DNA of 64,000 nt from Vigna angularis (Eukaryota; Streptophyta; Magnoliopsida; Fabales; Fabaceae). Numbering within the stretch: position 1 is the stretch's first letter; the number at the start of each line of letters is the position of its first letter. The notes below the pieces were generated by a model. The model had not been told where the DNA came from. It was given only the letters and a program-made list of their open reading frames with translations, and ran no database searches. The stretch covers positions 20,328,806 to 20,392,805 of the forward strand of contig NC_068978.1 of NCBI RefSeq assembly GCF_016808095.1, given 5' to 3'. The position numbers and the translations under genes were made by a program. This document shows positions 51,551 to 63,893 of the stretch, piece by piece.

Positions 51551-53211
51551 TTTGACACATTATTATGTGGTTAACCACTATGATCGAACAACTTGACTGA
51601 CTAGTTACAAAATGGTTAGATTAACAATTACAATTAAGAATCAACTTCTTAATGCCGATTAAGATATGATTGGGTTGTAATTAGGCTGGTGAAATGGTAA
51701 AAACCCATAACAACTACTATAAATAACGGTTTAAGGTATGACTTTCATATACATGCACATAACAAATAAATAAACTACGACCATGGAGACAACAAAGTTG
51801 AACTTGAACCGAAGAAGACGAGACTAAGCCTAAAAAAGTGCAAATAAGCACATTGTTTTAAAATTGTGAGCAGAGAAAAACTTCATCCATCAAAGTTGGA
51901 ACCATTCAATAACATGTTTAAAGCATTAAAATAAGAATTTCAATCAAAGTCAAATTTATGATCAAAATTGACAAACTCTTAGCATGTGTATATCTTAATT
52001 CTCTCACGTGTTTATGGAAGATTTACACTCAGCACCTCATGCAAGCATGCAATGTCATATGCTTAAAAAACCTCTAATTTCTACCACTCAAATGAATGCA
52101 ACTCAACATCAAAAGGACTTTTATGTGGCTTGTGATGTTGTCAAGGTTAAGGTAGGATAAAGAAAGGAATTCAAAGCCAGAAACCAAAGAGAAGTAAGGA
52201 AACAATGGAGAAATGTGGAAAGAATAAATGTAAATTATGTTTAAGCAAAAATTCATCAATTAAACTAGAAAACTCTATTTTCTTTCTCTTTTAATTTGTA
52301 TGTCTCTTTCTTTTTCCATTTTTCTCTTTTGTAATTCAATGTAGACCACTTTTTCCATTTTTATTTTATTTTTATTTTTTTCATATTTTTCAATTTTTCT
52401 CATTCATACACCTTTCCAAACTCTGACAATGCATCATAACATACATTGCACCTCTTCCCTTACTCATAGGCTTCTTAATAGTCTCAAAATAGTTCCAAGG
52501 TTCCTCACAACGCTAAGGTTGGGATGATCATGGTTTTAAGACCCAAGGCTTTTAAAAAGTTGAGAAATCACTAAGAAATAGGTCAATTAGGCTCAAAGAA
52601 GGGTTTAATATAAATAATGTAAGGCAAGGTTGTTTGGCTAAGTGGCTGGTTTACAAAAATGGCCTAGATCCTCTCAAGAGTGCAATCAAACAAGTAGCAA
52701 AAAAAAGTTCAATCAAGTTCTAAATCACATTGCAAGCATGTGTAAATCGCACAAGAAATAAATTAGGCTCAAAGCTGACTAAGGTTAGCATTCTTAAAAT
52801 CTGATACATCATCTAAATTCTCATGAGAATCCAATTAAACATAATGCATGAACATATCAATCAGGCTTAAAAGCTCTAACTAAGGATGGAGGATCAAAAT
52901 TATTCATGTGTTGAAAACCTATTTTATAATTAAGTGCAACAGTGCAAACTTAAACAAGGCTCAATCACAATACTAACAACCATGACTAAGACAAAAAGAC
53001 GAACATACTTAATCCTAAACAGCTTAGCTGCTAAGCATGTTGGTAGCTTGGCTTCTAGTAGACTGGGTTGTAAAAGGCCTCCAAGGGAAGGCACCAAAAG
53101 TTCTTCAGGCAAGGCACCACAAGCCCTTTAGGCGAGACACTAAGCTAAATCAATAAGTAAATCGAGATACTTTAAGTAACTTTCATAAAATGTCCTCTAA
53201 GCGAAGCACCG
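51551..53211. other. No gene seen; repeat-like DNA
   Basis: The tail end (53040-53210) has repeated 'aggcaccaaaagttcttca'/'aggcgagacac' words, suggesting retroelement origin. No protein domain is visible. Confidence 0.4.
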
Positions 53212-53500
53212 TGTAACATCCCAATTTGGGATTCCACGATTACGAGTAAAAAAATTAAAAATTTAAAAACAAAATCATTGAGGAAATTCAAATTCAATAA
53301 GTCTCTACAATTAGCCAAAAATAAATTGTAATTCCAATTAATTACAAAATAAAATTCCAAATAAAACCCTAACTTTTCATCAATGATGAAACCTTCATCA
53401 GTACTTGGTATCTTTCCAAAAGTGTTTAAACGATTTAGCTGCATAGTAAAATTGACAAAGTTATTTTGAAGACACAATGCAAAGCATTAATTGCACAACG
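53212..53500. other. Gypsy-type LTR terminus
   Basis: TGTAACATCCCAATTTGGGA at 53212 is a typical LTR end and is itself an inverted repeat (CCCAATTTGGG). No partner end was found. Confidence 0.4.
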
Positions 53501-54720
53501 TTTGAAACAACATAAGTGATAAGAAAAAAGACATATTTGCTCGCAAGCATTTCTATTATACTTTATACAAATGCCTATTACAGGTATGCACCTGCTCCAT
53601 CATGAAAAATTCAGAAGTAGACGTTAGAAACAAAGAAGACATTCATAGAATGTTCTCTCCATCAAAAGTAGTGTTGAAAAGTTCATACAACCTACTTTGG
53701 TTAAAGTACTGCAAAAACATGTTTGTTCTGATACGTTGACTTCAACCTATGGCTACTACCTACGAAAAGGCTACAAAGATTTACAAATCGAAGACAAGCA
53801 TTGTTTAACAAATATTTTCCCATGAAGTCTATAAATAGAAGATCACTTGAAGAGAAAATCAAGAGAATTAAAACACAAACAATGAAAAGTGATATTCATA
53901 CTTGAGAAAGAACAAAAATTTCGAGAATACACTCTCAAACTTCATAGAATCATAAGCTTATATTTGTAAGAAGAGAGAAAATTCTACAAAGTTTATTATA
54001 TTGAGTTGTATTGTAAACACATCCTCTTAGTGAGAGTTATCGTCTAAGATTTGTAAACAATCTGATTGATTATACATTCTGAAGAGAATTTAAACACTTG
54101 GTGGTTAACTCAGTTGAGTTAAACCCTTATTAGGCAACATATCAGGAAGATACCAAGATTGTCTAATAGAAACTAGGAGTGGGTAAAACTTAACTAGTCA
54201 GCATAACATGTGTTACCAGGATTGACTAAGAACGAGGAGTGATGCTAATACTTAACTAGTCAGCATAACAAGTATTACCAAGATTGACTAAGGAAACTAG
54301 GATTGATGTTAATACTCAGTTGTAATCTTATTGAAAATCTAGTGGAACCCTCTAAGAAGTCTTAGAGAAGAATTGCATGTAGCTTAGGTGGGTGAACCAA
54401 TATAAAATAATTGTGTGATGATAATTTCACCTTTGCAAAACACCTTACTTGTAAACACTGCAGTTCCTTACAAAATTAATCTTTGATAAACTCTTTTGTT
54501 CTTTCTCAAGAGTTATCTTTCTCAAACGTTATAGTAGCTTCGCTAAGCGCTCTAAAAATACTTTGCCTCTGAACGTTTTGTATTCAAAACAGTGTCTTAT
54601 AAATCAACCATTTAACAATTTGTGTAGACCTTATAATCTTTAACAAAATTGTTAAACATCCTTTTGTGAAAGTTTTCCAAAAACACAATTCAACCCTCTC
54701 TTCTATTGTTTTCTTGTAAT
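53500..54720 (+). mobile_element. Copia LTR-like sequence
   Basis: It contains a TATA word (TCTATAAATAGAAG near 53830), a GGGTGAACC/AATATAAAATAA block (54390) and an 'acaattcaaccctctcttct' end (54685), the arrangement of Sirevirus LTRs. A 62-bp tandem repeat lies at 54188-54310. Exact ends and target duplication were not found. Confidence 0.4.
54188..54315 (+). repeat. 62-bp tandem repeat
   Basis: Units start ACTTAACTAGTCAGCATAAC at 54188 and 54250. A diverged related unit lies before them, at about 54130. Confidence 0.85.
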
Positions 54721-54829
54721 TTCACGAGATGTTGATACTTAAACATAGTTCGATGATTGTTTCCTGTGTTATTACTCTCAAAATAACCAAAATAAAATGA
54801 GTCAGAGCTTTTTCCAATAAACTCTTGTG

Positions 54830-55420
54830 GGTTGAGCTTCATGTAGGGAAGCTTTGTTGTTGAGCTTGCCGAGTTGTATGGCCGAGCTTAGTTTTCGAGC
54901 TTATCTACCAAGCTTATGTCCTTATTTCCGCTATGTAGGCACTATGCTCCACCATGCCATCACAAGCTTCGCTGTGGCCACCGCAAGAGTTCATCCCACC
55001 ACCGTGAGCTTCAAGCCACCAAAAGCAACGCCTCTCATAAAAATCCCTTTGCGGCGGAGGCAAGCAACTTTCCCCTTTGCAATTCTGAAACCTTAATTTG
55101 GGTAGAAAAGGGTTGCCACATGTCAAACTCTAACCCCTTTTCTTTTAATTCTCTGGCAAAACATTGTCACCTCATCAATTTTTTTTTAAATTCTAAATTG
55201 ACACATCATTTTACCTCATAGTGCCATGCAATAAGAAGAAGTTGAAACCTCATCATGTTTTGGCCAGGGGGCAACTGCACCGTTAGATTTTTAACGTTGT
55301 AAGCAAAAATGACTAATTTGATCCATTTTTTCACAAATTGGGATCTTTGCAAACTTTTTAAAATGTAGGACCACTTTAAACAAACCTCCTCATTTGAGAG
55401 ACCAAAATAGATATTAAGCT
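54830..55420. other. GC-rich block and possible MULE-type end
   Basis: 54840-55090 is GC-rich with 'gagctt' repeats. 55255-55420, with 'gttagatttttaacg' and 'gagaccaaaatagatatta', reads like one terminal inverted repeat of a Mutator-like element, but its left partner is not visible. No gene is recognised. Confidence 0.3.
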
Positions 55421-56095
55421 TATAAAAAATAATACAAACTTCATTCTCAAATCCATCTAATTACCTTTGCTCAAATCAATATTCACAAGTGAACATATAG
55501 AAAAAATTAGTATCTAAAACAATTTTGTTATTAGTGAAATTTAACTTAAGAAAAACTTTAGCTAAAACTTTAGCAAAAAAAATTTGTAGTAGTTGATTGA
55601 GTAATTTAGTTGAAAGTTGGCTTGTTTACTTTGTAAAGAAAAAAAGGTAGATATAAAGTTCACTTTTTACATTTTTAGACATTAAAAAGAGAAATAAAGA
55701 GAAAGTAAAAAAAAGAAAAAAAAGCAAATAGTGTATAATATTACACTTGGAGGATGAAAATAAAGAGAAAATAAAATAAAAGAAGATGAAAAATTAAAAT
55801 GCTACAAAGGAAGTAGGTATAGGGGAGAATCATGTCTATATTAGCTATTGGGGTCAATCGCAATCCGTCAAAGGCACCAAACCATACTGAAACGAATCGG
55901 GTAAAGGAAAAAGCGTGGTTGGTGAAATTCCTGGGATCCCCACTGCAGGGACTATTATTTGTTGTTTTGATTTACCCACTTTTTCTTTCTTTCAGTTCAA
56001 TCACTATCTTAATCCTCTCTTACACTCCACGCACAACTACAACTCTTCCATCATCACTCATTTCTAAATTCGGATTCGGACCCAAACCCCAACTC
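55421..56095 (+). promoter_or_regulatory. ARPC4 promoter and leader region
   Basis: Purine-rich AT sequence leads to a pyrimidine-rich stretch (55970-56050) just before the ATG at 56096, typical of a plant 5' UTR. No clear TATA box was found. Confidence 0.4.
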
Positions 56096-59000
56096 ATGGT
56101 ACGCTCTTTCTTCTTACAATCCTTCAATCGTCATATGATTCATACCGGTTGAATTCAGCATACCGTTTTTGCGTTTCAGGCGAGCACGCTGCGGCTATAC
56201 TTGACCTGCATTCGGAACACGCTAGAGGCCGCAATGTGTCTCCAGGTACCTTCGCTTACTCTTCAATGCCACCCTCTCTCCCTCTGTATATATATATATA
56301 TATATCCATTTTGTTTTCAACGTTTTTTCTTCTCTTCTTCGCTACGCTTCTAGAACTTTCCCTGTCAAGAAGTCGAAAGGCATAACAAACCCGAGGTTGA
56401 GCTCAAGTACGCTCTCTCTCTTTCTCTCGATCTAATTGATAGTGTTAAGAGAAAAGGAACGAAACGAATAATTATGTAATTGAGATTGTAATTTTGTTTT
56501 CGAAATATAATACGACGATTTCACGATGTTATTATAAAAGAAAAAAAATCAAGGCGATTAGATTGAGAATTTTGTTGTTTTACTTGCAGGACCAGTCCCG
56601 AACTCCTCCTCAATCCCGTAATTTCCATCTCGTTTCGTATCATTATGCAGTAATTTCTGTTTTAAGTTTTGTTTCCACTGTAATTGGCGTGACTTGAGGT
56701 ATGTAACTATGTATCAAAAGATATATGGCCTTTCTTTTTCTTTTCTTATGTAGTAGATAAGTTGATGAAAAGAGAAGTTAGGTTCATAGGAGTTTTGGTC
56801 TTAGGCTAGTGGCTACTTTTGCATGGTTGGGTCTTTTCGGTTTAGAGTGAGACCGGTATTCTATATGTGTCCTGAAATCTATTCCTTCTTCGAAGTTTAA
56901 ATTGGACGGTATCTAGCTTTTTAGGAATTTCAAATACTTCATAAATAAACTTGTGTTTGATAACATTGCTGATCGCACTCGTGTTTTATTGAATTTGTTC
57001 ATTCCTTACGATTTTTTCTTGCAATTATAAGGGCCTTGTGAGTGACACTTTCACAATCAGTTTGTTACTTGTTGCTAATAGATTTTTACAAGTTGGAAGG
57101 TCTTGTAAGTGCCTTTTCTTTATTTCTTATTCACATCCACCGATAGGTTGAAGAGGCTGAACCATCTGTTTCTTCAGAGGTAGTAAGTAGTTTGAGAAAT
57201 TTGGTGCAGATAGCTCGGCTTAAGTTGGAGGGAGTGTGTTTGTGCTTCAACACATGAGTTCATGGTGTTGTGATGAACTGTTTTAAGATTCCTATTAGAA
57301 GGAATGCTAGAGTGTGTAGGCACCATGCTTTATATTCTCTGAACCCAAGTGTTTCTTGATTGAATGGAGTGCTCGACTTAAAGACATACCATACCCTATT
57401 CCAACATTTTCCTTGTGATGGAGGCTTCATGTAATTTATAATAGAATACGAAGATATTATGATTTGTATCTGAAGCACATTTAATCTAAAAGAGGAATAA
57501 CATGAAACAAGACTTGTCTAAAATCAGGAAAAAGGAACTGCAACATAAATGAATACTTGCACTCAAAGGACAGAGAGAAATCAACATAGAGGTTGTTTGG
57601 TGGGGAGGATGTGGGATGAGAGAATTGCTTTTAGAAAGACAAGATTAAATCATACTAAGAAAAGGGTACTGTTTATTTAGACAATAACTTAAATAAGGGA
57701 AATACATGTGCAGTAAAGAAAATGAGAGTGCAGATGAGTAGTGGAAGCAATTTTCAGGAGGTTTCTATTAGTTAGGATGAGAGAATTACGAAGGATTGCT
57801 TCTATAGTATTTCGCTACTTTTGGTTCATGATATATTTTTTCATTTAGACTCACGTCCCTTTGCTTGAAAGTCATAGTTATCATTTTTCTGGCTCTGTTT
57901 TGGATTTCAAATATTTACTTGCTGGAAAGGATGGGCATGAAAACAAGTTTTCTTCTAGACTATATTAAGATTCTGTAATCTATAGTCTTCTGTTATTTGC
58001 TTTTGTTATTATGTTCATCAGCAACACAAATTGGAAGTGGCTTTAAGTTGTCTTTGTTAGAATTAACTGTACTCTTGTCATGATAATTGTGCCTCAATCC
58101 TAATGTCTTCTTTTACCATACCTTTCTAAGTTATTGTATACTTCATTTGGATGAAGCTGAATCTTGTAGGTGATAATTTTGGCTCACTGGTTTTTGTTTT
58201 ACTATACGTTCCTAAATGATATATCACTCTTGCATCAATGCTTCATTGGGAAAATATGTGCATTTGTTGTAACAGGTTTTGATATGTCGAAATGAGGCTG
58301 AAAAGTGCTTAATAGAAACATCAATCAATTCATTGCGGATAAGTCTCAAGGTATATTTTTTCTTGATTGTGAGACTAATATTTTGTTAAAATGGTTTAAA
58401 ATTAAATCTTTTCCCATGTTTGTGAAGATTGATTCAGTAAAATCTGTGAAAGGTTTCCAGAGTGTCTAACAACGTCTAGTCTTAGTTTCACATCTGGTCT
58501 ACTATAGTGTCTATGAGACTAGAGCTTCTTATGTGGGTGCTTATGACCAAATGTGTGTCATATGGTCCATGTGTCCTATTTGTTCAGTTATAGCACGTGT
58601 CCTATTTGTTCAGTTATAGCACGTGTCCTATTTGTTCAGTTATAGCACGTGTACAATGTTAGTCTGGTTGGTATTGCTCATCATTAGGGACCTTATAATG
58701 CCACTTATGTAAGAGTTCATTTAGTTTGTTAAAGTTGTTACAATTGTTAACTAACTAAGAGCAAGAGGTCACTGAGAGAGAAACCAAGAATTGTAATTGA
58801 TGTGTTTATAATGAATTATATCATGGATGAAAATTGAAGTTCATTAACACATCAATTGCATTACGTGTACAATGTTATTGCGGTTGACTTTGCTTATAAA
58901 TAGAGAATTGATATTGTCACTTATGAAATAGTTCGTTTAGTTAGTTAAAGTTGTTACAACTATTAAGTAAAAGTGAGAGTTCACTGTGTGAGAAACCTAA

Positions 59001-62000
59001 AGTTGTAATCTATGTTCATAATGAATTCTGTTGTGGATGTAAACTAAAGTTCATGAACACTTCAATTGGATTACATTACTTTTGGTGTGTAATCTTTTGT
59101 CTCCTGTTAGGATATTTACCCTATTTATCATGATTATATTGTGTCTAGGGTTACCCTATTTATCATGTACTCTTATATCAATTTATTCTTATAAATAGAA
59201 GATTATGAGAGGAATCAATCAAGCCTTCTAGAAATATATTTTCCAGTTTCTAATCTCAACATGGTATCAGAACATGTTGTCTGAGTCTATTCTTACTCCG
59301 TCTTTGTTGCCGCCAGTGGCTGGTGGCTGCTGCCACCGGTGGCCTTAAAAAAACAATTTGTCTTTTTTGCAATCAGCAACCCTGTTCTTTTAATCTCATT
59401 ATCTGTAGTATTCTTCTTGTTGTTTTCTGCTATTACCGCTGCCGACTGCTGCCGTTCACTGTCACAGTTTTGTCCGGCGACCAGTGGATCAGAATCGCCT
59501 CCTCGAGTGATGGCCAACCTCGCCGGTGTCGAGGGCTAGTTCTCATCTAGGTGCCGCCATGTGCACCACATCTATTCGACGTCCGCCACTACCGTCGCGT
59601 TTGCTCCGGCGAAGTTAGGGGTTTTTTGTGCCTCAAGGAGTGTGACCCATCCCTGGTGGTCGCTGCCTCATTCTCCTCCACACGCGTCGTCACGAACGGC
59701 TTCTCTCCGATCAGCTTCCGGCGAGTGTTTGTCACGCGCCACCTTTCCGGTGTCAAAGTGATACCGCGCCACTGCCGGTCGTGTCGCCGGAGCCTCCTGA
59801 GTTTGTTTCTGTCTTTGTTTCTTTGGTTCGGTGGTTGTAACTTAGACCTAGGGTTTTCTCCTTTGATTGGTTTGGAACCCTAAGTCCTTCAGATCTCCTC
59901 TATTTCATCATTGTCTGACTCGCCGAATCATGTTGAGCCTATATTTACCTGTGGTTCCTAATTTTGAAGTCATGGTATTCTATGTTTTCTCTCTTAAAAC
60001 CCTAAAATTGAAAATCCCCAATTTCTTGTTTTTGTTCTGGAATGGTGGAGGCACGACTGCTTCTTCATCACCCTCTTTTCGTCACTTAAGTACCACCAAC
60101 AGAAGTCATCCAAGTTCGTTCATTGACGCACCACATAATCCAACCATGGTTATCCTAGTGTCATTTTGGTTTCTTCTTCTCCTTGTACGCCACCACGGGT
60201 TTTCTTCTCCTTTGGTCACTCCAACCTGTCTTTGGCATTTCAAGGGTGATGGTGAGCCTTGTGCCTGGGCTTGGTGCCTGTGAAGGAAGCAACCCACTAT
60301 GATAACAAATCTGTGTTTTTGGATTTTGGGTATTTTCCTGGTTGGTTGTTGTTTGAGAATGCAGGGTGATGAAGGAAATTGGTAGGTGAATGTGTCTCTG
60401 AGTGCTCCACCTGAGGCTTAAAGGTATGGGGATAATGGAATTGAAGACTCATGATCTCTTGGTGAATGAAAGTGAAGATGGGATGAGAGGGGAAGAAATA
60501 AAAAAAAAAAAACTCTCTGATTCAGCATTGTACCTCTGTTCAACATTGTTCCTTGGCCTCCTTTCATAATGTGTGTTTAGCTTTGCATATTGTATCTTTC
60601 CCTTGTGCCTTAGGTAACCCACTATGAAATCCATTGAGATATCTGACCAGACTTGAGTGGGAATTGGTAGTGGCTGAAGTAAAGCTGCTGGAGCCAAAGT
60701 TTCTGCCTTATTTCTTTGATAGACCTCACATTGCACGACAAAGTTTTTAATGTCAGCCACTTTAAAGTTCTGAAGTATCGTCTCTGGCCCCTAGTCGGAG
60801 ATTCATGCAAATCCTTAATAATGATAGGAATGCGTGAATACAATTTTGGTAGTACCAATTTAGCATGACAAAACAATCTGCCCTTCTTCCATTCATACAC
60901 AGGTTGAGCCTTAGAATCTACCATTTGATCCTGTATTAAAGATGTTAGCTTGGAATCCTGCTGAACTTCCTCTTTCCAAGCTTCCCACTCAACAGTTTGG
61001 AAACTGGATAAAGCCAGAAAATACTCTTTTCTGGACAATGCATCTGCCACTTTATTTTCCCTTCCTGATCTGTAGTGAATCTCAAAATCAAACCCAATTA
61101 ATTTAGAGGCCAATTTAAATTGCTCCTCTGTTAATAATTTTTGGTCATTGAGAAACCACAGACTTTTCTGGTCTGTAACCACGATGAAATGACTCCCCAT
61201 CAAATAATGCTTCCACTTATGTATTGGCTGAACCATGGCCATTAGCTCCTTTTCATAAACTGATTTATTTTGACCCGGATCTGACAGAGCTTGGCTCCAA
61301 AAGGCTAATGGTTTGTCCTCCTGTAACCAACCGGCTCCCAAACCTTTGCTAGATGCATCTGTTTCAATGGTGGAAGGTTTGGAAAAATTGTTAACTGCTA
61401 AGATAGGAAGTTGAGTCACAGCCCCTTTTAATTTCTCAAATGCTTGTTGAGCCTCTTCATTTCAATGAAACCCATTCTTAGTTAATGATTGGGTCAAAGG
61501 TTTAGCAATCCTCCCATATCCCTGCACAAACCTTCAATAATTGTGTGCGTGTGTGAATAATAGGAAATTTTAAAGGCTATTATTAAATTTTTGACACTCG
61601 TGAAATAAATTCACATAATGGGGTCAATTGTCCTCTAATAAGAGTTTTAAAGATGATTTTTTTTAATATGTGAGTAATATTAATTAATATTGAGATAGTG
61701 CAGTCTTCCTAGTTATCTGAACTTTCTTGGATACTCTTAAATAGAATTATGAAATCATCTTTAATATCTTAAAAGTATCACTAAATTGGTAACATCTTTC
61801 AATTTAAAACTTCAGTCAACTGAAAGTGGTAAATTGCTTTTATAATTTAATTTTATCAGCAGTTGGCCAAACTAATCTTTGAATGAGATTTTTCTTTCAA
61901 TCATCAAATTCGCATGAGATATACCAATGTTCATTATCATTTGTCCCCAATTCCTTGTTCTAATTTATTCTTTCTCATTCTTTGCAGGTTAAGCAGGCAG

Positions 62001-63622
62001 ATGAACTTGAAAACATACTGACCAAGAAATTTCTTAGATTTTTATCAATGAGAGCTGAAGCTTTCCAAGTACTCAGAAGAAAGCCTGTTCAGGTTTGTAT
62101 CTACTAGCATTAAGATAGTTTTATTTTCCTTTTCATTTTCTTTTAAATTGACAATGGTGTCTGGTGATAAATTTTCGTATTGAATAATGTAGTGTCTAGT
62201 TGCGTGCAGTTTCATTGATGTTTTAATTGAAGTATTTGTTGTGGTTGTTTCCTAGATAGTGTATTGCATGACTTTAATAAATGAGATGGAGCAGAGCAGT
62301 GTGTTCAACCTACAATGTTGTGCTTTTTTATTGATATGTATATATACACACATAGGAGTTACAAAATAAGGCAAGGCACATACGAAACAAATAATAATAA
62401 TAATAATAATAATAATATAACATTACATTTTAACAGCATGATGCTAAGGTTGTGCTTTGATTGATGACTTGTCATTATTACTAAAGTTTGACAAAAGCAA
62501 TAGGCATACCACATGCACGAAAATTCTGTTACTTGTTATTTATTTCGAAGGTAGTGCTTGGTTTAAAAGGTGAAAGAAATCCTCTACAGACATAAAATGG
62601 GACATGCAAAACTATCCTTGCATTTAATTTTTCTTCTCATATTTTGGCACTGATTTATGAATTGAAAAATACTGCATAGTGTCTATTTATTAGTGATTTT
62701 TAAATTGTATGGTGGTTTATTTACCCTCCAAAGGATTTTAATCCTCGTGTGAATAATTATTACTGAGAATCACAGCATTGTTGGGGTAGTTTACTCTATT
62801 CATGCTGTTAATGATTCTAACCAAATATTTCTTTCCTTTCTCTAGGTAGAAGACAAAATTTCTTTTAACATACTTCCGTTTTTCTTGGTAACTTGATCAT
62901 TGATGTCATCTTCTTGTTTCTCTTGGCAGGGATATGACATTAGCTTCCTTATAACAAATTACCACTGTGAGGATATGCAAAAGCACAAACTCATTGATTT
63001 TATAGTGCAATTTATGGAGGCAAGAATTTTGTTGACCCTATAATTTAGATTTGCCTTCTTCTACGTGACATGTAGTAATTATCTAAATTAGGGATACCGT
63101 ATGATCTATGAAAGCATTGCAAAGGTTCCGCGGAACATTATTCTCCTGGGTAATTGGTGCTAAGATCAGTATAACATGCAGAAATAAATTAAAATATAAT
63201 AAATAGAATAACATTTTGATATTCTTTATTGGATGTTAGATACCTGACCTTATTAATCAACTTTCAAACGAGGTATAAATGATTTACTTACAGACTTTTC
63301 CTGCCAGATTGGTATTTGGTGTAGTGAACTTAAAAAGATTTACTGATAATTTGAAACATCAAGATGATGTTTTTGCTTGCTTTTTATTACCTTCCCTACA
63401 TTTAAAGTGGCTTCTTTCATCGATCTGTTGTGCTTTTTTATAGGATATTGCCAATATTAAATAAATGTGACTTCTACTTTAGTTTTGGTTAATTGTTTGA
63501 AATTTAGTATAATAATGGCCTTCAAATTACAGGACATCGATAAAGAGATAAGTGAGCTCAAAATGTCAGTGAACACACGGGGGAGGCTTGTTGCTACAGA
63601 ATTTTTGAAGCAGTTTATCTGA
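56096..63622 (+). CDS. ARPC4: Actin-related protein 2/3 complex subunit 4 (ARPC4)
   Basis: Eight coding exons: 56096-56098 (ATG only), 56180-56245, 56354-56406, 56590-56617, 58276-58350, 61988-62092, 62930-63019, 63533-63622. They join to 169 residues, the length of plant ARPC4, with no break. Recognisable stretches are [65 protein letters not shown] and [19 protein letters not shown]4 is a core structural subunit that, with ARPC2, holds the Arp2/3 complex to the mother actin filament. In plants the complex shapes trichomes and pavement cells. Intron 7 uses a GC donor (GAG|GCAAGAAT); the others are GT-AG. Intron 5 (3.6 kb) contains retroelement relics. Confidence 0.97.
56287..56306. repeat. 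(TA)n microsatellite in ARPC4 intron 2
   Basis: About ten TA units between the second and third coding exons. Confidence 0.9.
58571..58648 (+). repeat. Three perfect 26-bp tandem copies in ARPC4 intron 5
   Basis: GTGTCCTATTTGTTCAGTTA plus TAGCAC is repeated without change at 58571, 58597 and 58623. Perfect identity points to recent expansion. Confidence 0.97.
58649..59088 (+). repeat. ~216-bp tandem duplication in ARPC4 intron 5
   Basis: Two diverged copies start GTGTACAATGTTA at 58649 and 58865. Both contain 'gttaaagttgttaca', 'gagagaaacc'-like and 'aagttcat(t/g)aacac' words and end in GCATTAC/GGATTACATTAC. The second copy has a TATA-like CTTATAAATAGAG. They may be old LTR pieces in tandem. 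Confidence 0.8.
59105..59276 (+). mobile_element. Short Copia LTR with primer binding site
   Basis: A 157-bp LTR-like unit, TGTTAGGATATTTACC to CTAATCTCAACA (59105-59261), with a TATA word (TTATAAATAGAAG). It is directly followed by TGGTATCAGAACATG, a match to the plant Copia PBS for initiator tRNA-Met. No second LTR or pol is visible downstream, so the element is truncated. Confidence 0.8.
59277..60440 (+). other. GC-rich leader of truncated Copia element, no intact gag
   Basis: CG- and CCG-rich sequence following the PBS. Several open frames overlap here but none shows Gag motifs. It ends where antisense gypsy sequence begins. Confidence 0.4.
60449..61540 (-). pseudogene. Ty3/gypsy pol fragment in ARPC4 intron 5
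   Basis: Minus strand, from about 61540. It starts with the end of reverse transcriptase ([20 protein letters not shown]), with a TGA at 61462-61464 where Trp is expected. RNase H follows, with [24 protein letters not shown] and ADALSR supplying the acidic residues. Next is the tether to the integrase zinc domain ([17 protein letters not shown]). A frame change near 60750 leads into [14 protein letters not shown] and WSDISMDFI, the start of the integrase core, which then stops. It is a broken chromovirus-type relic in antisense to ARPC4. Confidence 0.88.
62391..62416. repeat. (AAT)n microsatellite in ARPC4 intron 6
   Basis: About nine ATA/AAT units. Confidence 0.9.
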
Positions 63623-63893
63623 TGCTTTTAACTAGCTGGAACTGCCAAATCCGTGTAAATTGTACTCTGCAGGTCTAGTTTCACTTCACTTATCAAGTGC
63701 TTTGCCCCATGAGCCAATGGTCTGTGGTTTTATTATATTTAACAGAAGTGCAGAATAAATTTTGTAGAGCTTAGTACATTATATAAAGAAAATTATGACA
63801 AACCTCCATGCCATTCCGAGTAATTGAAGGTACTAAAGGTTAGCACATTTATCACTTAAGTTTTTTTCAATTTTCAACTTTTGCATGTTTTAT
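63623..63893 (+). other. ARPC4 3' UTR and flank
   Basis: AT-rich sequence after the stop, with several possible poly(A) signal words such as AATAAA near 63755. Confidence 0.5.

Noticed and set aside
53172..53477. A 101-codon minus-strand frame over the TGTAACATCCC end
   Set aside because: AT-rich, low-complexity residues, crosses an LTR terminus; no domain.
59323..60297. Overlapping frames of 60 to 138 codons in GC-rich DNA
   Set aside because: No Gag or other domain; they overlap each other on both strands and lie in the non-coding leader of a truncated Copia element.
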